Positions 12,234-26,263 of a stretch of DNA of 64,000 nucleotides are shown piece by piece (within the stretch, counting starts at the first letter, position 1; every line of letters begins with the position of its first letter). Position numbers and translations under genes: made by a program. This DNA is from Wolfiporia cocos (lineage: Eukaryota; Basidiomycota; Agaricomycetes; Polyporales; Phaeolaceae). The notes beneath the pieces are model-generated. The model searched no databases and was not told the DNA's origin. It worked only from the letters and a program-made list of their open reading frames with translations. Location: NCBI GenBank assembly GCA_029448655.1, contig JACCLO010000004.1, positions 1,550,001 to 1,614,000 of the forward strand, read 5' to 3'.

Positions 12234-15200
12234 AAGCAGAGTTTCTGATTGGTCTATAAAACTAACTGAAGCACGGCGGAATAAGACTACACAGTGCTCT
12301 TCCCGAGAGCTGGATTGGCGAGATTGACGGAATGACAGCTACGTTATATACACTGGAAGCTCAGCCGATAGATATGAGAACGAAGAGTAGATATCCATGC
12401 CATATCTGGCGCATCTCATTATCGTGCATCAGCTCAGCCACCATGCTGAGTCTTACCGCATGGTGGCGGGATACCATGCGCTGATTGTAACAGGATATCT
12501 GAACACAGAGTGTATCCTGATTGGTGCTGTGTTTGGTAGCTAGGACTCAGCTCAACTATATCTGTCATGTTGTTTTTATGGAATTTCAGAAACAAGGTAT
12601 GTCTGCCTCCTACAGCAGAGGTTACTGTATATGCGGTATGATCAGCTTCGGTGGCTCCATGCAGCAGGTACAAGTCTGTACTCTGATGAGAGTATTGTTG
12701 GGAAGGAATATTAGTCATAGGATACTTCGTTGATCAACAAACCAGTCATGATGTGCGAAGCTAGTACAAATGATAATCAAGACGCACGGAACAACCCAGC
12801 AATGATCTGGAGTGTCACATGTCCCAAGTACAACGAGAACCTCAAACATAAGGCTTGTTTACTCTAGCATCAACACGTTGACATGGCTGAAGCAACTCTG
12901 ATTAGTGCAGGCTAGGTTACCACCGAGCGGCACGTACGGGATCATTGGCAGCGTCTTTGGATTGAAGCGTCCACAATGTTGACACGCATTTCTCCGATGT
13001 TGAATAAGTATAGCGGACGAAGTTGAGTATCACGCACTGTCGTAGACCCAATGCGATATTCAGCCATGATGCAGTAACTAGCTGCGCCAAAAGTGCAGAA
13101 TGCCAACGCTGTTGGCATATATAACCCAAGGGCGGTTTGTGTCTCCATGGTACGAGCGCTAGTCCGAGCAAGTGCTTACTAAGTCGCAGCGAGCGCGGGA
13201 GTCGCGTAAGCCACCTGTTGGAATATGGAACGCTGTGCAGAACGAAGCTAGCGCATGCGCTCAGCCTAGAGTTCCATCAAACGGTTGCGCCCCGTTGAAT
13301 CGCCTTGCACCACTGTCGGCTTCGGATCCAATTTAATAATCCCCTCGGTCTGCAAAGTCCAGAGGTGCCGTCGATCAGATCTGCCGATTAAAGCCTAAGG
13401 TTACCCAATCTGACCCGATCGATCACCACAACGGACGCATCTTTAGAACATGACATGGAATTATATTGTCAGTTGTTCTTCAAGTTCTCTGGCCTGTAAC
13501 AACCTCAGCTCTCGAGCAGCACCCAGACACCTTTAGTAGGCCGTGTGGAAATTACTTCAGGATGGAAAGCCTCGGATGTATAGGACATTCCCGAACGTGC
13601 GGCGTTCAGCCTGGTTACTTTCAAGTGAACGGTCCCATACGACAATCAGACCCTCTCTGCTTAACATCCGTCAACACAAAGTCCCCTTCCTATAGCCTCA
13701 CATGCCGCTCGTAACACGCCCAGATTTATCGTCGTTTGAAAGCGCCAATGCAGTGAATGCGATCATCCCCTTTGAGTAACCAATCCCGACAAATTTAGAA
13801 ACATCGACTATACTCAGTATCCTCTGCTCATATTAGCAAACGTTGACAACTTGTCTTCAGGATTCTCTAGGGAAGATATTTATGCTATCTAAATAGTAGA
13901 GGCAATGGAGAGAAATATCACGATGAAGGGGGCAAAATTAAGCACCTGCATCATCTAATGTCTATTTAGTAAGTCATCATCATCCCGATCACAGGCATTG
14001 CCGGTAAAGTCAGACCTTTATCGCTGATCGTCGCCCAGGCGAGCACTGCTCCCAGCACCCTAACAAGAAAACGCTGAGTGGATCAACGTTGTCATTTACA
14101 TCAACGATCTTGATGACTTGCTCATAATCAGAATATCTATTCTTTTTTAATGGCCGTTAGCGTCCGAGTTAGTACTACGGATCTAACAACCAGGCCATGC
14201 CAGTTGCATTTGACAAAGCGATTTGGAGTGCGCACCCCCAATGTATTTTGTGTTAAATTGTGCCCAATACATATGCACGCCGCATTAGCTAGTTAGCATT
14301 TTAAACAAGCCACTGCAATGCAGTCGGAAAATATATGCGTGATGATTATTGCTGCGCGATGATTATTGCTTCCGTTTCATAATGTCTCGAACGTTGTGAT
14401 GCTTTTCAGCGGCTTGTACTCCGCAATGCCACGACAAGATGATCCGATATACATAGATTGAAAGCAACCGAGAGATTGTAGGTAATGTTCTGATTGAGAC
14501 AAATGCGCTGACGGTGCTTACTGCTCACCGTACGGCGAAACACTCTATTTATGGGACGACTGTTGTTGGAACATGGATTTGTGGTGGGCGAGCTTGCGCG
14601 TGCCTGGATGTCGCGCGTGCACGTCGGGAGTCGGATATGGCGTAGTCAGAAATGGTACGAGGGCGAAATTGTATTTAGTCGCTTGAGTTTTGTACTGTAC
14701 CTCATTATCCTACGAGCATGATCGTTGCGCCTGTGGACAAATGCGCTCGTTGTACCGATTTTTTGATTGCTTTGACAACTGTGTAGAAGCGGCCACGTCT
14801 CGATTGAGTCTAAGGGTTTAGTGGAACCGCCCTGCAAGCCATCGCTGATATTGATACATGCATATAGCATTGCAGAGTGCCGTGCATGCATCCGTTGATA
14901 CGGGTGTGTGTATGTATCCACATGCGTCCGAGGTGACACTGAGTCCGACCCGATACGCATAAGTGCAGGACGGACAGACCCTGCTGCCAAAACTCGGTAA
15001 ATAATGCGCAGCGAGGGCCTTCATAGTCTCCGCTGAGTCCACCTGGGATCATGAGGGAACAGGTCTACTGGCATGCCCGTGAACACAACTACAAAGGTGG
15101 GTAGTGCGATTGAATGAATTGTTAGCTTACAAGTCAGAATGTATAGACTGGATATGAGCTCTCCATGATGTGCGAGAAGGGGCCAGTTGCAGTGGTGCTA

Positions 15201-15610
15201 TGAGGAAGAGAAATCATTCTTATCGCATAATGGATGGAGCAGAATGATCGGATGAGACTCAATTTCAGGTTCGGGTTCGTATATTATGCAATGTCTCTGT
15301 TCGCCGATTGTGTCGATATCTATCAGTTGCTACAGTGATAAAACTCTTGTCTAATGAAAGCATGAAAAGTCTCAGAGATTTTCTGAAATGTTTCTCAGCA
15401 TAAACACAATCAATTCGGACTGCGATGCCATCAGTGGGATGAGCGCCGCCATATAATTAGTGATCACGTGACTAGACGACACGTTGAGGGGCACGAACGC
15501 GTCGCGGACTCGCAGGACGCGTCCAGCGTGGTCTTCTCAATTCACATCTGGTAGACAGTCATCTGCTTGACTCTGAGATTACTAGGTCTACTAGTGACTA
15601 CCGATCTGCA
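12234..15610. other. No gene recognised; scattered decayed fragments
   Basis: About 3.4 kb without a supportable gene. Minus-strand pieces near 12917-13171 and 14818-15052 share short blocks with 28870-29190 and look like relics of one sequence. Unlike the left end of the window, CpG is frequent here. Confidence 0.4.
12917..13171 (-). pseudogene. Relic shared with the 28870-29190 region
   Basis: On the minus strand this encodes a stretch beginning PTALAFCTFGAASYCIMAEY. A similar but stop-containing stretch (PTELAF...YCITAEH) is readable near 28920-28980. At the DNA level the blocks around 13050-13125 and 28915-28985 align with few gaps. No family was recognised, and both copies look decayed. 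Confidence 0.3.
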
Positions 15611-18600
15611 ATGGACTCTTCAAGTCCAGGAAATACTGGAGTTCAGCACTCTGGCTCTGTGTCTTTGAGGCACATCCTGCTATCTGAAATTCTGTCTGTG
15701 ACATCAGTTATGCGGAAGAACTCGCGCTGGGCTTTGTCGACGCATTCGTTTGGTACTCGCGAGTTCGCACTTGCGAGCAGCCTTGGGCTCCGGAGGACAA
15801 TACAGTACTCTGGGAATCAATTCATGCGGCGCGGAAGCACTGAGCAGGAGCTGATGAGTGACTTTCAGGAGTTGAAGCGGCTCGTGAAGGACACTGAGGG
15901 TATGTACCCCACTCTCTGAGCCTGTCTCGACACCCTTGAATAAACTCTGGGAAAAGATGTACGGGAACTGCCTTTGACGACCCTCCTCGCACCCTTCTTT
16001 GCCATCATTCGCTCACCTTTATCGACGGGTCCTATCACATCAACGGCGCTCACTTCGCTGCACAGCTTCTTCGTCTGTGGTCTCGTTCATCCGTCCTCTG
16101 CGAACTTGGCTGCTGCTCTGGTTGAATTGAGTAATGCAGTGTCTCGCTGCAAATTCGAGACGAGCGATTCTTCCGGCGATGAGGTCGTCTTGCTGAAGAT
16201 CATGTGTGTCATTCAGGACACCATGTGCGGCCCTGTGGGTGATATACTCGGTGACGTCGAGGTATGTGAGATGCTCGAGACTGTCTTGACGACATGCTGC
16301 CAAATGAGGCTAAGCGGTACGTTTATTAGCGTCAGAAAGACTCTGTTATACTGATATTCTCTCGAAGAGATCCTCAGACGCTCAGCAGAGTCTACGATGC
16401 ACTCCCTTGTCCGGACGGTATGCTCACGGTTGCACGTGCTGGATGCGGTGATAGAAGAGGCTAAGCTTTCCGACAACGGTTATGACGCAATTGACCAAGA
16501 ACGAAATATGAGCGTCCCCGCACAAGCATTAACAGAAGATGTTCCTACCGATCAGCGCAGCCCTGAAACAACAGATGTAGTTACTCCTACGACCCAATCA
16601 ACGAATGCTCAGCGATCACAATGTGGGTATATGTGATGAAGAAGAAATGTATCGCTCACTTCCCTGCAGATGGCCTGGCATCCATCGTCGAGCTTCTGCG
16701 AGTCGTCATCAACGTCCTCGACCCAAACGACCAGCTGCACACAGATTCCATCCGGCTTACCGCACTTCGCATCCTCAATGTCGCTTTCGAAGCCTCAGGC
16801 ACGCGCATATGCGCGTTCCCCTCGCTCTGCGCGCTGATCGTCGACCAGGGTTGCAAGTTTCTTTTCCAGCTCGCTCGCTCGGACAATGCGGCTGTGCTGC
16901 AGACGACACTCCGCACGATTGCGACCATGTTCGAGACGATGCGCCCGAAACTCAAACTACAGCAGGAGCTCTTCCTTGCATTCACGATCGATCGTCTCGC
17001 GCCTGCTCAGCCAGCGAAGGTGCTACTGGCAAAGTCCGCATCCACGTCGCCCCGGCCACCGACTCCCATCCCGCCAGGGCTGAATGCTGACGCTGAGAAG
17101 GCGCCACCGACACCCCGTCTGTTGGTCGCCCCAGCTCGTGGTGACACGCGCGAGTTGCTTCTGGAGACACTAAGTCAGATCTCGCGACACCCGAGTTTCA
17201 TGGTTGACCTGTATGTCAACTACGATTGTGACATGAATTGCGAGAATATGTTCGAGCGACTGACTGACTTTGCGACGAAGGTGTGGCGGATTTATGCCTT
17301 GCTGTATGCGACTGACACACAATCAAGGGTATATACCCTTCGCAAGGTATTGGGGGACACGAGGCGCAGCAGCAGAACGCGCAAGATCTGTGCTTAGATC
17401 TAGTTTTAGCATTGGTAGATCATATGGCTATGCGTGCTGAAGGTGTTGGTACCATCATGGTTTTCATTCCGACTGTCTCTGACGTATATGAATGCCACAG
17501 CAAAGTGAACCGTGGCCAAAGGCCAGTAGCCCCCTGCGGGCGTTCAGTGAAAGCGCTGGGTGCTGATATTAAGCGTTTTTGACAGGACAGCATTTCGCCC
17601 GAGGAGCTACAGCTCATCAAGTCACGCAAGAAGCTTGTCCTGACAGGAACAGCTCGCTTTAACACAAAGCCCAGGACAGGCCTGTCGTTCCTCGAAGAGC
17701 ACAAGTTGATCTACGCGGACTCGAGTGAGCCGCGCCCGTTGAGCTTGGCGAGGTTCTTGAAAAATTCTGCACGAGTGGATAAGCGGCTTCTCGGAGACTT
17801 CTTGTCCAAGCCGGATAATATTGAAGTTCTCAAAGCTTTCATGGGACTATTCGATTTCAAGAATGTGGGTAACAGCGCGATGCGATCCGATGAGCGTATC
17901 AGTAAACCCAGGCTGTAGAAATCTGTAGCCGATGCCATGCGAGAATTTCTAGAGACATTCCGATTGCCTGGAGAAGCCCAGCAAATTAGCCGCATTACGG
18001 AGACATTTGCAGAGATCTACTTTGCCACGCAACCAGGTTTGCAACATGCTGAATTGGTGGTAAATAAATTTTCTAACACGTAACTCTCAGCCGAGGTCAA
18101 ATCGCAGGATGCAGTCTATGTTTTGGCATATTCCATAATTTTGCTCAACACCGACCTGCACAACCCACAAATTCGGGTAGGTATGCTCGCCCGATAATGC
18201 ATCAAAATGCTTATACTATATTAGAAACGGATGACTATCGACGACTATATGCGAAACTTGAAGGGCGTCAACGATGGTGGCAACTTCTCACCAGAGTATC
18301 TGGTAAGACGACATGCCACGTTCATTGCTGACTGTATTGACCACGAATGAATAGCACGAGATATATGAGTCAATCCGGAAACGTGAGATTATAATGCCAG
18401 AGGAACATACAGGTCAAGCAGGATTTGAGTATGCCTGGAAGGAGTTAATGGCCCGTTCGCGACAAACAGGTACATTCCTTTGTGTTACCGCTGATGCTAA
18501 GTTGACTGCCGCTAACCACTTAACTTTCCTAGGCAATTATGTGATGTGCAACTCATCGTTCTTCGACATTGACATGTTCAAGACCGTGTGGAAACCAGTG

Positions 18601-21045
18601 GTATCTGCCATTGCCTACGCCTTCATCACATTTGAGGACGATTACATCATCGAGCATGCAATAACCGGATTCCGGCAATGCGCAACACTGGCACGACACC
18701 ATGGCATGCCCGACGTGTTTGACTACGTCGTTGTGCAGCTGTCTCAGGCAACAGGTCTGGTATCGGAGTCGATAACCTCACAGGTCCCGAACTATCCTGT
18801 CATTGAGGTCGATGGCCAAGCAATTACAGTCTCTTCTCTATCCGTGAAATTCGGTACGAATTTGAAGGGTCAACTAGCTGCCGTGGTTTTGTTCAACATC
18901 GTCAACGGCAACGGCAATGCGTTGCGGGAAGGTTGGACCCAGGTAGGTTGGGGTTTGGTTTCTATGCAGAGGGTGCTGAAGAAAGGAGTACAGATTTTTG
19001 AGATGTTCCAAACTCTCTTCCTGCACTCCCTTCTGCCAGCTCAAATGCTGCAGATGGAGGACTTCTTAGGCGGAGCATCCATCATCCCTCTTCGGAGAAG
19101 CTTGCCTACAAAACCCTCTCCGCGCTCTGACGGCTTGTTGTCAGCCTTGTCGTCATATCTGATGACGCCGTACAGCTCAAGTACTGAGGCCCTTGTTCCG
19201 GACGCTACAGACACAGACATTGATAATACCCTTTGTACGATTGATTGCATCACATCATGCCGGATTGACGAGCTCTACAGCCAAATAATGTGAGTAGGAC
19301 AACATTCAGAGTGACGGCTTCTGACGGAGATTAAGGCAACTAGATCCCGAGGCACTGGCAGCTGCAGTTCGTGCACTCGAGGCACTTGCACATGAGCGGA
19401 CAGTTGCACGGTTGAAGCAAGAATCAGACGACGTCCCCTCAAATAGTAACAATCCGCAAGAGGGTCCATACGCTTTACCGTATGACCCTGCATCCGTCTT
19501 CCTTCTGGAAACGATGATTAGCATTGCATGTCAGACACCGCAGCATATCGAAGAAACTTGGTGTGTGTGTAGGCTTTGGAAGAAGCATCTTATTAATACA
19601 TTCATAGGCCAATCATCTTCGAGCACCTGTCAGCATTACTTTCGACGCCTACGCAATACAGCATCCTCCTTATCGAACGTGCTGTGGTCGGTCTCCTGCG
19701 GCTGTGCTATATCCTCGCTAGCAGCGTGAGTTCTACCATCTATGGAATGACTACTCCTCTGAGGGGTTATGGCCACCATGTAGCCTTCTCTCCGGGACCA
19801 AGTATTTGTCTCGTTTGATCTTCTAGCGGGCCTACCTGTTGCTATTGCCAGTGCTGTCGCAGAGCAAGTTATCGCTGGTTTAGTCCGGGTTGCAAAGGAC
19901 TATCCGGACATGATCAGATCACAAACGGAGTGGAACCTCGTCTTCGCCCTTGTTCGCTCAACCATCCCCCATTCCGAAGCTTCTCGCTATTCATTCGAGC
20001 TTATCGCAACCCTCACGGCCGATGGCCCCGAGCAGCGCGTCACGATGGACAATTACACAGGACTTATCGGCGTGCTTGATGAATTTGCTACCGCGGCAGG
20101 CGTTGCTGTGGATGCACAGCAGCAGGGACGTCGCACACAGGCTCTTAACGCGTCGAAGTAAGTCTCCTTGACTCTAACTATTCATCTGGCTGATTAGTGC
20201 GCAGTTCACCGATTGTTGAACGTGGCAAGAAAGCTATTGACATGCTGGCAGACTTACGGAAGTTCTGGCCGCGCTTTGCTGAATCTGTCCCGCAAGACCA
20301 ATGTAGGTTTCAATGTGCCCCTTGGTCACATACCGCTGACAGCTCTTGGAAGTATGGCGCCAATTTTGTCTTCCCTCCCTCACCTCATTGAGCCGCCAAA
20401 GCTCCAATGTCTCGCGGGAGATCCGACATATTGCCATGACACAGCTTCAGCGTATTGTGCTAGGACAATACCTGCCGTTGGACGGCGATGACCACAGCCA
20501 AGTCGAAGAGCTTTTCAACCGTGTCATATTCCCCCTCATCGACGAGCTGCTGAAGCCACAGGTCCTCATGCGGGACCCTATGGCCATGCCGGAGACTCGG
20601 TTCCGCTCATGTGCGCTTCTGTGCAAGGCATTCATGCATTTCGAGGCGCGCGAGGGGCAGAAGGCTGATATTCGCGTGCTGTGGATCGAGGTGCTGGACC
20701 TGCTCGACCGCCTCATGCACGTCGACCGTAGGGATGCGCTGGTATGTTGCTGCCCCCGACAGCTTGTAAGTGTGTGCTGACAATCACAATTACTCGTAGC
20801 GGGAGGCTGTCCCCGAGTCGTTGAAGAACGTGGTGCTGGTCCTCAACGCCACGGGACTGTTGGTCTCTCCTGCACAATCAGACGAACGCGACGAGCGGCA
20901 AGTGCAGTTCTGGGCCGCGACTCATGAGCGGATCGAACGTTTCCTGCCCGGATTCCTTGCTGAAGTCCTACCTGCGTCGTCGCAACCTGTGCAGGTGGTT
21001 GTCCCATCGATCCCTTCAGTACCGCCAACGCCGCTCCCGTCGTAA
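15611..21045 (+). CDS. Large ARF guanine-nucleotide exchange factor, Gea/GBF1 type (Sec7 domain)
   Basis: Activates ARF GTPases on Golgi/ER-Golgi membranes by GDP-GTP exchange. Start ATG at 15611; the N-terminal block [21 protein letters not shown] is typical of this family. A helical DCB-type region follows. The HUS box NYDCD lies near 17220. The Sec7 domain runs about 17590-18400 over several exons. It carries the catalytic glutamate finger in [10 protein letters not shown] (about 17970), the [11 protein letters not shown] motif (about 18150) and the conserved [18 protein letters not shown] end (18394-18450). Helical HDS-type repeats continue to the stop at 21043-21045. Many introns of about 50-60 bp interrupt it; the one at about 17869-17930 joins FDFKNV to ADAMREF. 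No disabling mutation was found. Convergent with the gene at 21534. Confidence 0.93.
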
Positions 21046-21533
21046 TTTTTGGTCGTTCTCGCTTTGCGGTGAAATAATCAGAATTCGGACTATCATAGAT
21101 ACGGAAAGCATGTAATAGCATATTTGCGACAACTGAGTCCGATGGTCTTCCCTCAGCTGGTGTCATTCACGCCTCGCTCTCTCGCAGCAGGTCAAATCAA
21201 GTGAAAATTGCACGCAAAGAACCTCGGCATTACATACAAGGGCGGCGCAGCCCACTAAATCCGATTACAGCGCAAGTACTGAGAGCAAAGCGGAATATCC
21301 GGCGCATATGTACATTAACAATAGGGATAAGTGTGAATGTGAGCGGGCGATCAACATTCAATATTCGACAACGAACAACAGACAGTGACACAACCTAGCT
21401 TCTCATCGTTCAGATCTTTATGCATCGTGCGAGTCGTGGCGTCGTAGCGCATTATATTCCGTTCCACCGAGCGTACCCATACCGAAGCCATACCGGAGCC
21501 GCCCACGCAGGCCATCCCAGACAGAGCGAAGAC
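21046..21533. other. Convergent intergenic region
   Basis: About 490 bp between the 3' ends of the ARF-GEF and dehydrogenase genes. It should hold both terminators; no specific polyadenylation signal was assigned. Confidence 0.5.
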
Positions 21534-23650
21534 TCACGACTCGGACGCGGGCTGCGGCTTTGCATTTGGCCACGTCCGCTCCGCGCGCAGCTTCTCGATG
21601 ATCTCGCGCAGGCCCGCCTCCTCGAATTGCGGGCGCTGCAGCTGGTAGCCGACGATGCGCTTGAGCTTGTCTGCGGAGAAGGCGACGACGTGGCGCTTGA
21701 GCTGGTACACGTCCGCGTATGCGCTGAACGGCGTGCTCGAGATGGGCGGTTCCGACTCTGTCAGCATTTGTGTCCAGACAGAGACGTGCTCCTCGTTGAT
21801 TTCTTCGACGACGTCTTCGAGCTTGAACTGATAGTAGGCTCGCCGACTGAGCGAGGAAAGCGGACAAGAGCGGAGTTACACACCTTGGCCATGGTGTTGA
21901 TGACAAAGCTGTGGAACTCGTACGTCGTGTCGTTCGCAGCGGCGACGATGTTTGAGAACTGCGCAAGCGTCACCTGCGAGTCGTCCTCCTGCAGCGAGCC
22001 TCAGTCCTACCCGCAGAACCGACGGACACGCGGCACCACGCACCAGATGGAAGAGCGGCGCGACGACGCGCGTCTCGGGGCTGACGACGCCCTCGATCAC
22101 CGCCGCCTTCTTGTCGTTCCTGAACGGGATCTCCTCGCCCGCAAGCTCGTCCGCCTTGGCGCGCCCGCCGACGCGGTGCATCCACTCCGCGCACGCCCAG
22201 AATGCGCCCGCGACGTCCGTCGCGTGTACCGTGTGCACTGGGTGCCTGCCCGGCGCCCACCTTGCTCGCTGTCAGTATCATACGCGCAGGGACGCGGGAG
22301 GGGACGCACAGGCCTTTAACCGGCTGCTTGAGGTAGCCATATACCGCGCCGATGGCGATGAAGGACATCACGGCTGCAGAGTATGGGCATGAGCGAGATG
22401 GAGCGAGAACGAAGGCGTGACTCACGTCCGTAGTCGATGTACGGCCCGTACACGAATGCTTTCCGGACGATGACGAGGTTCAGCCTGCACACACTCAGTA
22501 CCACACACACCGCACAGCCGCAGCGGCACGCACCCGTCGATCGCGCCGAGCGTGCGCAGCGTCTCGTGCCACCACGTCCCGTGCACGCCGTCGGGGCGCA
22601 CGTCCTCCTTCTCGTCGTGCGCGCCCTTCTCTTTGCACTCGTAGAAGGGGTGCATCATGCGCACGTACGCCGCGACGCCGCGCCGCGCGGCCTCCTGCCC
22701 GACGAGCCGCGCGACGCGCAGCGTGTGCGCGATCTGCACTGCCTCCGGCCGGTCCCACTGGATCTCGCCCGTCAGGTCGAACACGTACGTGCGCGCGTCG
22801 GGCGCGCTCCCCGCGGGCGGCTCGAAGCACGCCGCGACCGTGGCTGTGGGCGGATGATATCAGCACGCTGCACAGGGAAGAGGCGAGAGAAGGGAGAGAT
22901 ACGCCTCCTCGGATACACTAGATGTTTCCGAAGAACAGGTTAATGGTTCCGAGGAGGAGTCAGAGCTGTCCAGCGCGCCATGCAGACAGCATAGCCCTAA
23001 CCCTAGCACCGGCCAATTTGATACAGGGATAGGCGGGCTACCTTGATCTGTGCCCACGCATTTTGGATACAACAGGCTTCGCTTCGGCGACCCCGGTTGT
23101 ATCGTGCCTTGAACGGCGTTGCATGCGTGTCACAGCCCCCGCGTTTCCACCATTACCAACAATTTCCATCCTATCACAGACAGCTCCAGGGGGCCTCCGG
23201 AGGTCCAATGCGGAGAGAAGGGACGGAGAAGCGGCAGGTCACGCACATGGGATGGTAAGGTTCGCCTGGCGGTACTCGACGTTGGGCTTCTCGAGCACTT
23301 TGGGGAAGTCGGAGCCGATGTACCTGTGCGGGGTAAGCTTGTTCATCCATTACGGAGCTTAGATCGCATCGCGCGCGCTACGCACGTCGTCGGCGGGCTC
23401 ACGGAGTACTTGTCCACGATGCGGAGGTGCTGGACACGCCGCGGTCAGCGCACGCGCGTGGCATCATCACACTAGCCGTCGGGCACGCACCTCGACGAGG
23501 GGCTCGCCATCTGGGGGCACGAGGTACGCAGCGAGGGCGCGGGAGCAGGTGTTGAGCCCACCTGCAACGCAGCGTGATCAGCTTTGGCGTGGGACGCGGA
23601 GGACTGGACTGAGTGGGTGTACCGAAGATGATGGCGTTCGGCTTTGTCAT
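21534..23650 (-). CDS. Extended short-chain dehydrogenase / NAD-dependent epimerase-like protein
   Basis: About nine exons on the minus strand, ATG at 23650, stop at 21534. The N-terminus NAIIFG joins across the first intron to GLNTCSRALAAYL, a Rossmann beta-alpha start with a modified glycine motif. Further segments typical of the family: YVFDLTGEIQWDRPEAVQ (about 22770), VIVRKAFVYGPYIDYG (about 22470) and VHATDVAGAFWACAEWM (about 22220). A canonical YxxxK pair was not identified with confidence, so activity and substrate are open. It is strongly GC-rich, more so than the ARF-GEF gene. The third or fourth intron (about 22850-23245) is near 400 bp, long beside the other introns here. Confidence 0.82.
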
Positions 23651-26263
23651 TCGCAGGGCGGACTCCGGGTCGCGCTGCAGCACTGGTCAGAAAAAAAGAC
23701 GGAGGAGGAGGCTCGGCGGGTGATGAGGTGGCCAAGCAGCGCAACGAGGTCGTCGTTGCGGAAAGAGCGCGAAATTGATTTCTTGATATCATCTCGCCTA
23801 AGCGCAAACACAGCGGTCTCCACTGCCAAGTATGGAAGTTGCTTCCGGTAACGCCCACGCCTAGAGCACTCCGGATTCCGACTACCACTTGCTCTCTTGC
23901 TGTTAGACCAGCAACGCGAAGGCTAACATCAATTGGGAGACCTCTTCTGCAGGCATCAATAACGACACCCCTTGTGCCTTGGCGCGCACGGTAGAGATCG
24001 ATCTCTGCTACGTGGATCTACAGAGATGTAAGCTACTATTCGCTAGCGATCACGATGAGATACGCAGCACCGATAGCTGCTAGGTATATTGGCGGGTTCC
24101 GCGTTGTCGGATCTCCACGCTCCTGCCTCGAGGCCCGCTGCAGGTTGACGTCGTGCTCGCGGAAAAGATGAGTCCGATCTAAGCTGAGGGTCATGACGAT
24201 AGGCTTGAAATTAAGATTGGCAGTATTCTAGCCAACTGTTCACTCGTTGGCCAAGATTTCGCCCAATTCACGAGTACTCGCATCGTTGCTGTGGTTGACA
24301 CTTGGCCGCATGCGAGACACATGCCAGCTCTGCACGGTATGTGAAATGGATCTGAATCGTGCAGCCACAATCTCACGATGGGCGGATAGATCAAGGGATA
24401 TATTCTCACCAATTGAGTTGCCTAGCGTTTCGCCTGTCTGATGGCGGGATTTGCAAGCCTATGTCCTCGACGAAGCTGGCCGTGATGGTCGGCCATAATC
24501 AAATCTTCTAGGCCACTGATTATGCAATGGATGCAACATGCGGCACCAGCATGCTGGTTTCACTCACCAAGGCGGACCACTTTCCCCCCGCCTATTGACA
24601 TAATGTCAATAAGTCTGGGTGTATCGTGCAGAGGCCATCATCTCTCACCTGTGAAGACGGAATTTCCCGCGGCTCAACCCCCACCGCAGGTGCTCGGAAC
24701 TACTCAGCGACGAGTCGTATAACTACCGGGAAGACAATACTGCTGCGCAGGTTGTTCAGTTTGTGAGAATGTATACCTCAGCTGATTCACCGGTTGCGAG
24801 ACAATGTCTTGACCTTGCCCACAACGAATTCATACAGGGCGCAGCGGCGCTCTTCGCAGCGTCTTCGGCGATCGTGAGAACGATCGAGGCTTAGATAGAT
24901 CCGCAGTCGGAACTCTGGTGTGAGCGCGCTGCAGGATTCTCCGCCGATAGGCCCGATTGATGAGGCTCACAGCCTGTGCTATTATGGCACACCCCATGAG
25001 TGCGGTATACAAGGACGTCGGAGGACCACAGAAATCATTGCTAGGTATGCCGTCTGAACTGTAGGACACGGCCGACCCGCAAACTACCGGGGACGCGGCG
25101 ATCACAGCCCCCGCCCGCCTCCACACCGTGGAGCACTGGTGGCGGGCGGTGCTTTCTGTGCTTCTGTTGACAGTGCAAACCGGCGACGATGTACTTCCGT
25201 TCCACCTTCTTTGATACCAAGCACAGGTTTCACCATCTTCAGGAGGAGGATGCAATATCGCGGTGTGCAGGCTGGTGGGCAAGACCTAATTCGGGAACCG
25301 CCAGAAGACACTGAGGGACAGAACTAAGCCACAGGGTACACGCAGCACTTCTGTTACTTAAGCGGTGCACATTCGAGAACGGTGTCATGTATTTGAACGT
25401 TCTGTCTGAGACAGCAGTTGGGTGAGTCTTCGGCCCACCGTACCGCCGCATCATCGCTCATTACGGGAACGCCCAGCGGACCCTCGATCACCTAGGGCGC
25501 AGCGGCGCGCACTTGTCTGGGCACAGGGTTCTTGTCTGTCATCAGTCAGTCTCACGGTGCTCATCTAATACGAGTACCGTCATTAACGTGGTGTCCATTT
25601 CTCACTTATGTGGTCTCGGAACGGTACTAGCCCATGACATCTTCTCAATGAACCCACGAGCTCTGTCGTTCTCGCATCTTGCTCCTTAGTTATCCATCTG
25701 GACAGATATCCCTGCAGCGTGCCCAATCTATCAAGATGTACAGCCAAAACATCGCCTTGCTGCGCTGGTTATTCCTTAAACTATAACGATATAGCACATG
25801 AGCGTGTAGGACCGCAACTGGTGATCCATGCTTCATTCAGTATACAACGAGCGAATCCTTCTCCCCACTATTCCGTTGGAATCTGCCCCAACCGTAAGCG
25901 ATCCTTTGAGCCACATGATTATAGCGCCTCTTGAACAGAATCTTTTCCGTGATCAGACATGCATCGTCTCACATCAGAGAGCGCGTGCAAGTTATCCATG
26001 CTGAGCTACCGCGTGCCGTGTGGCCAAGGCCATGCTCATACGGTGAGTCCTGGGCGCGTCCAGTTAAATTGTTCTTCTATCCAACACCACCGTTGTGCGC
26101 AGTGCGAGGAGCCATTTTATAATGTGCAGTCGGTCTACTAAGATGCTGAGTGATATTGAACCCCTCTGCAACATCCCATTCCAACTCCCGCATATCCTCT
26201 GCCCTAGTCTACAGCCTCTCACATTCCTTACTTTTCTTCTTATCGATAAGCTAGGTTGAAGCG
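23651..26263. other. No gene recognised
   Basis: Contains the dehydrogenase promoter at its left end and the upstream region of member B at its right. A minus-strand open stretch at 24830-25282 includes a hydrophobic run (YTALMGCAIIAQAVSLI) but has no clear start, splice pattern or family match. Confidence 0.4.

Noticed and set aside
16605..17090. 161-codon Arg-rich frame within the ARF-GEF gene
   Set aside because: It overlaps, in another frame, the exon carrying conserved ARF-GEF sequence.
21420..22943. Long plus-strand frames rich in Arg and Ala
   Set aside because: Shadows of the GC-rich minus-strand dehydrogenase gene.
22985..23010. Two TTAGGG-like units
   Set aside because: Only two units inside a predicted intron; no telomeric array.
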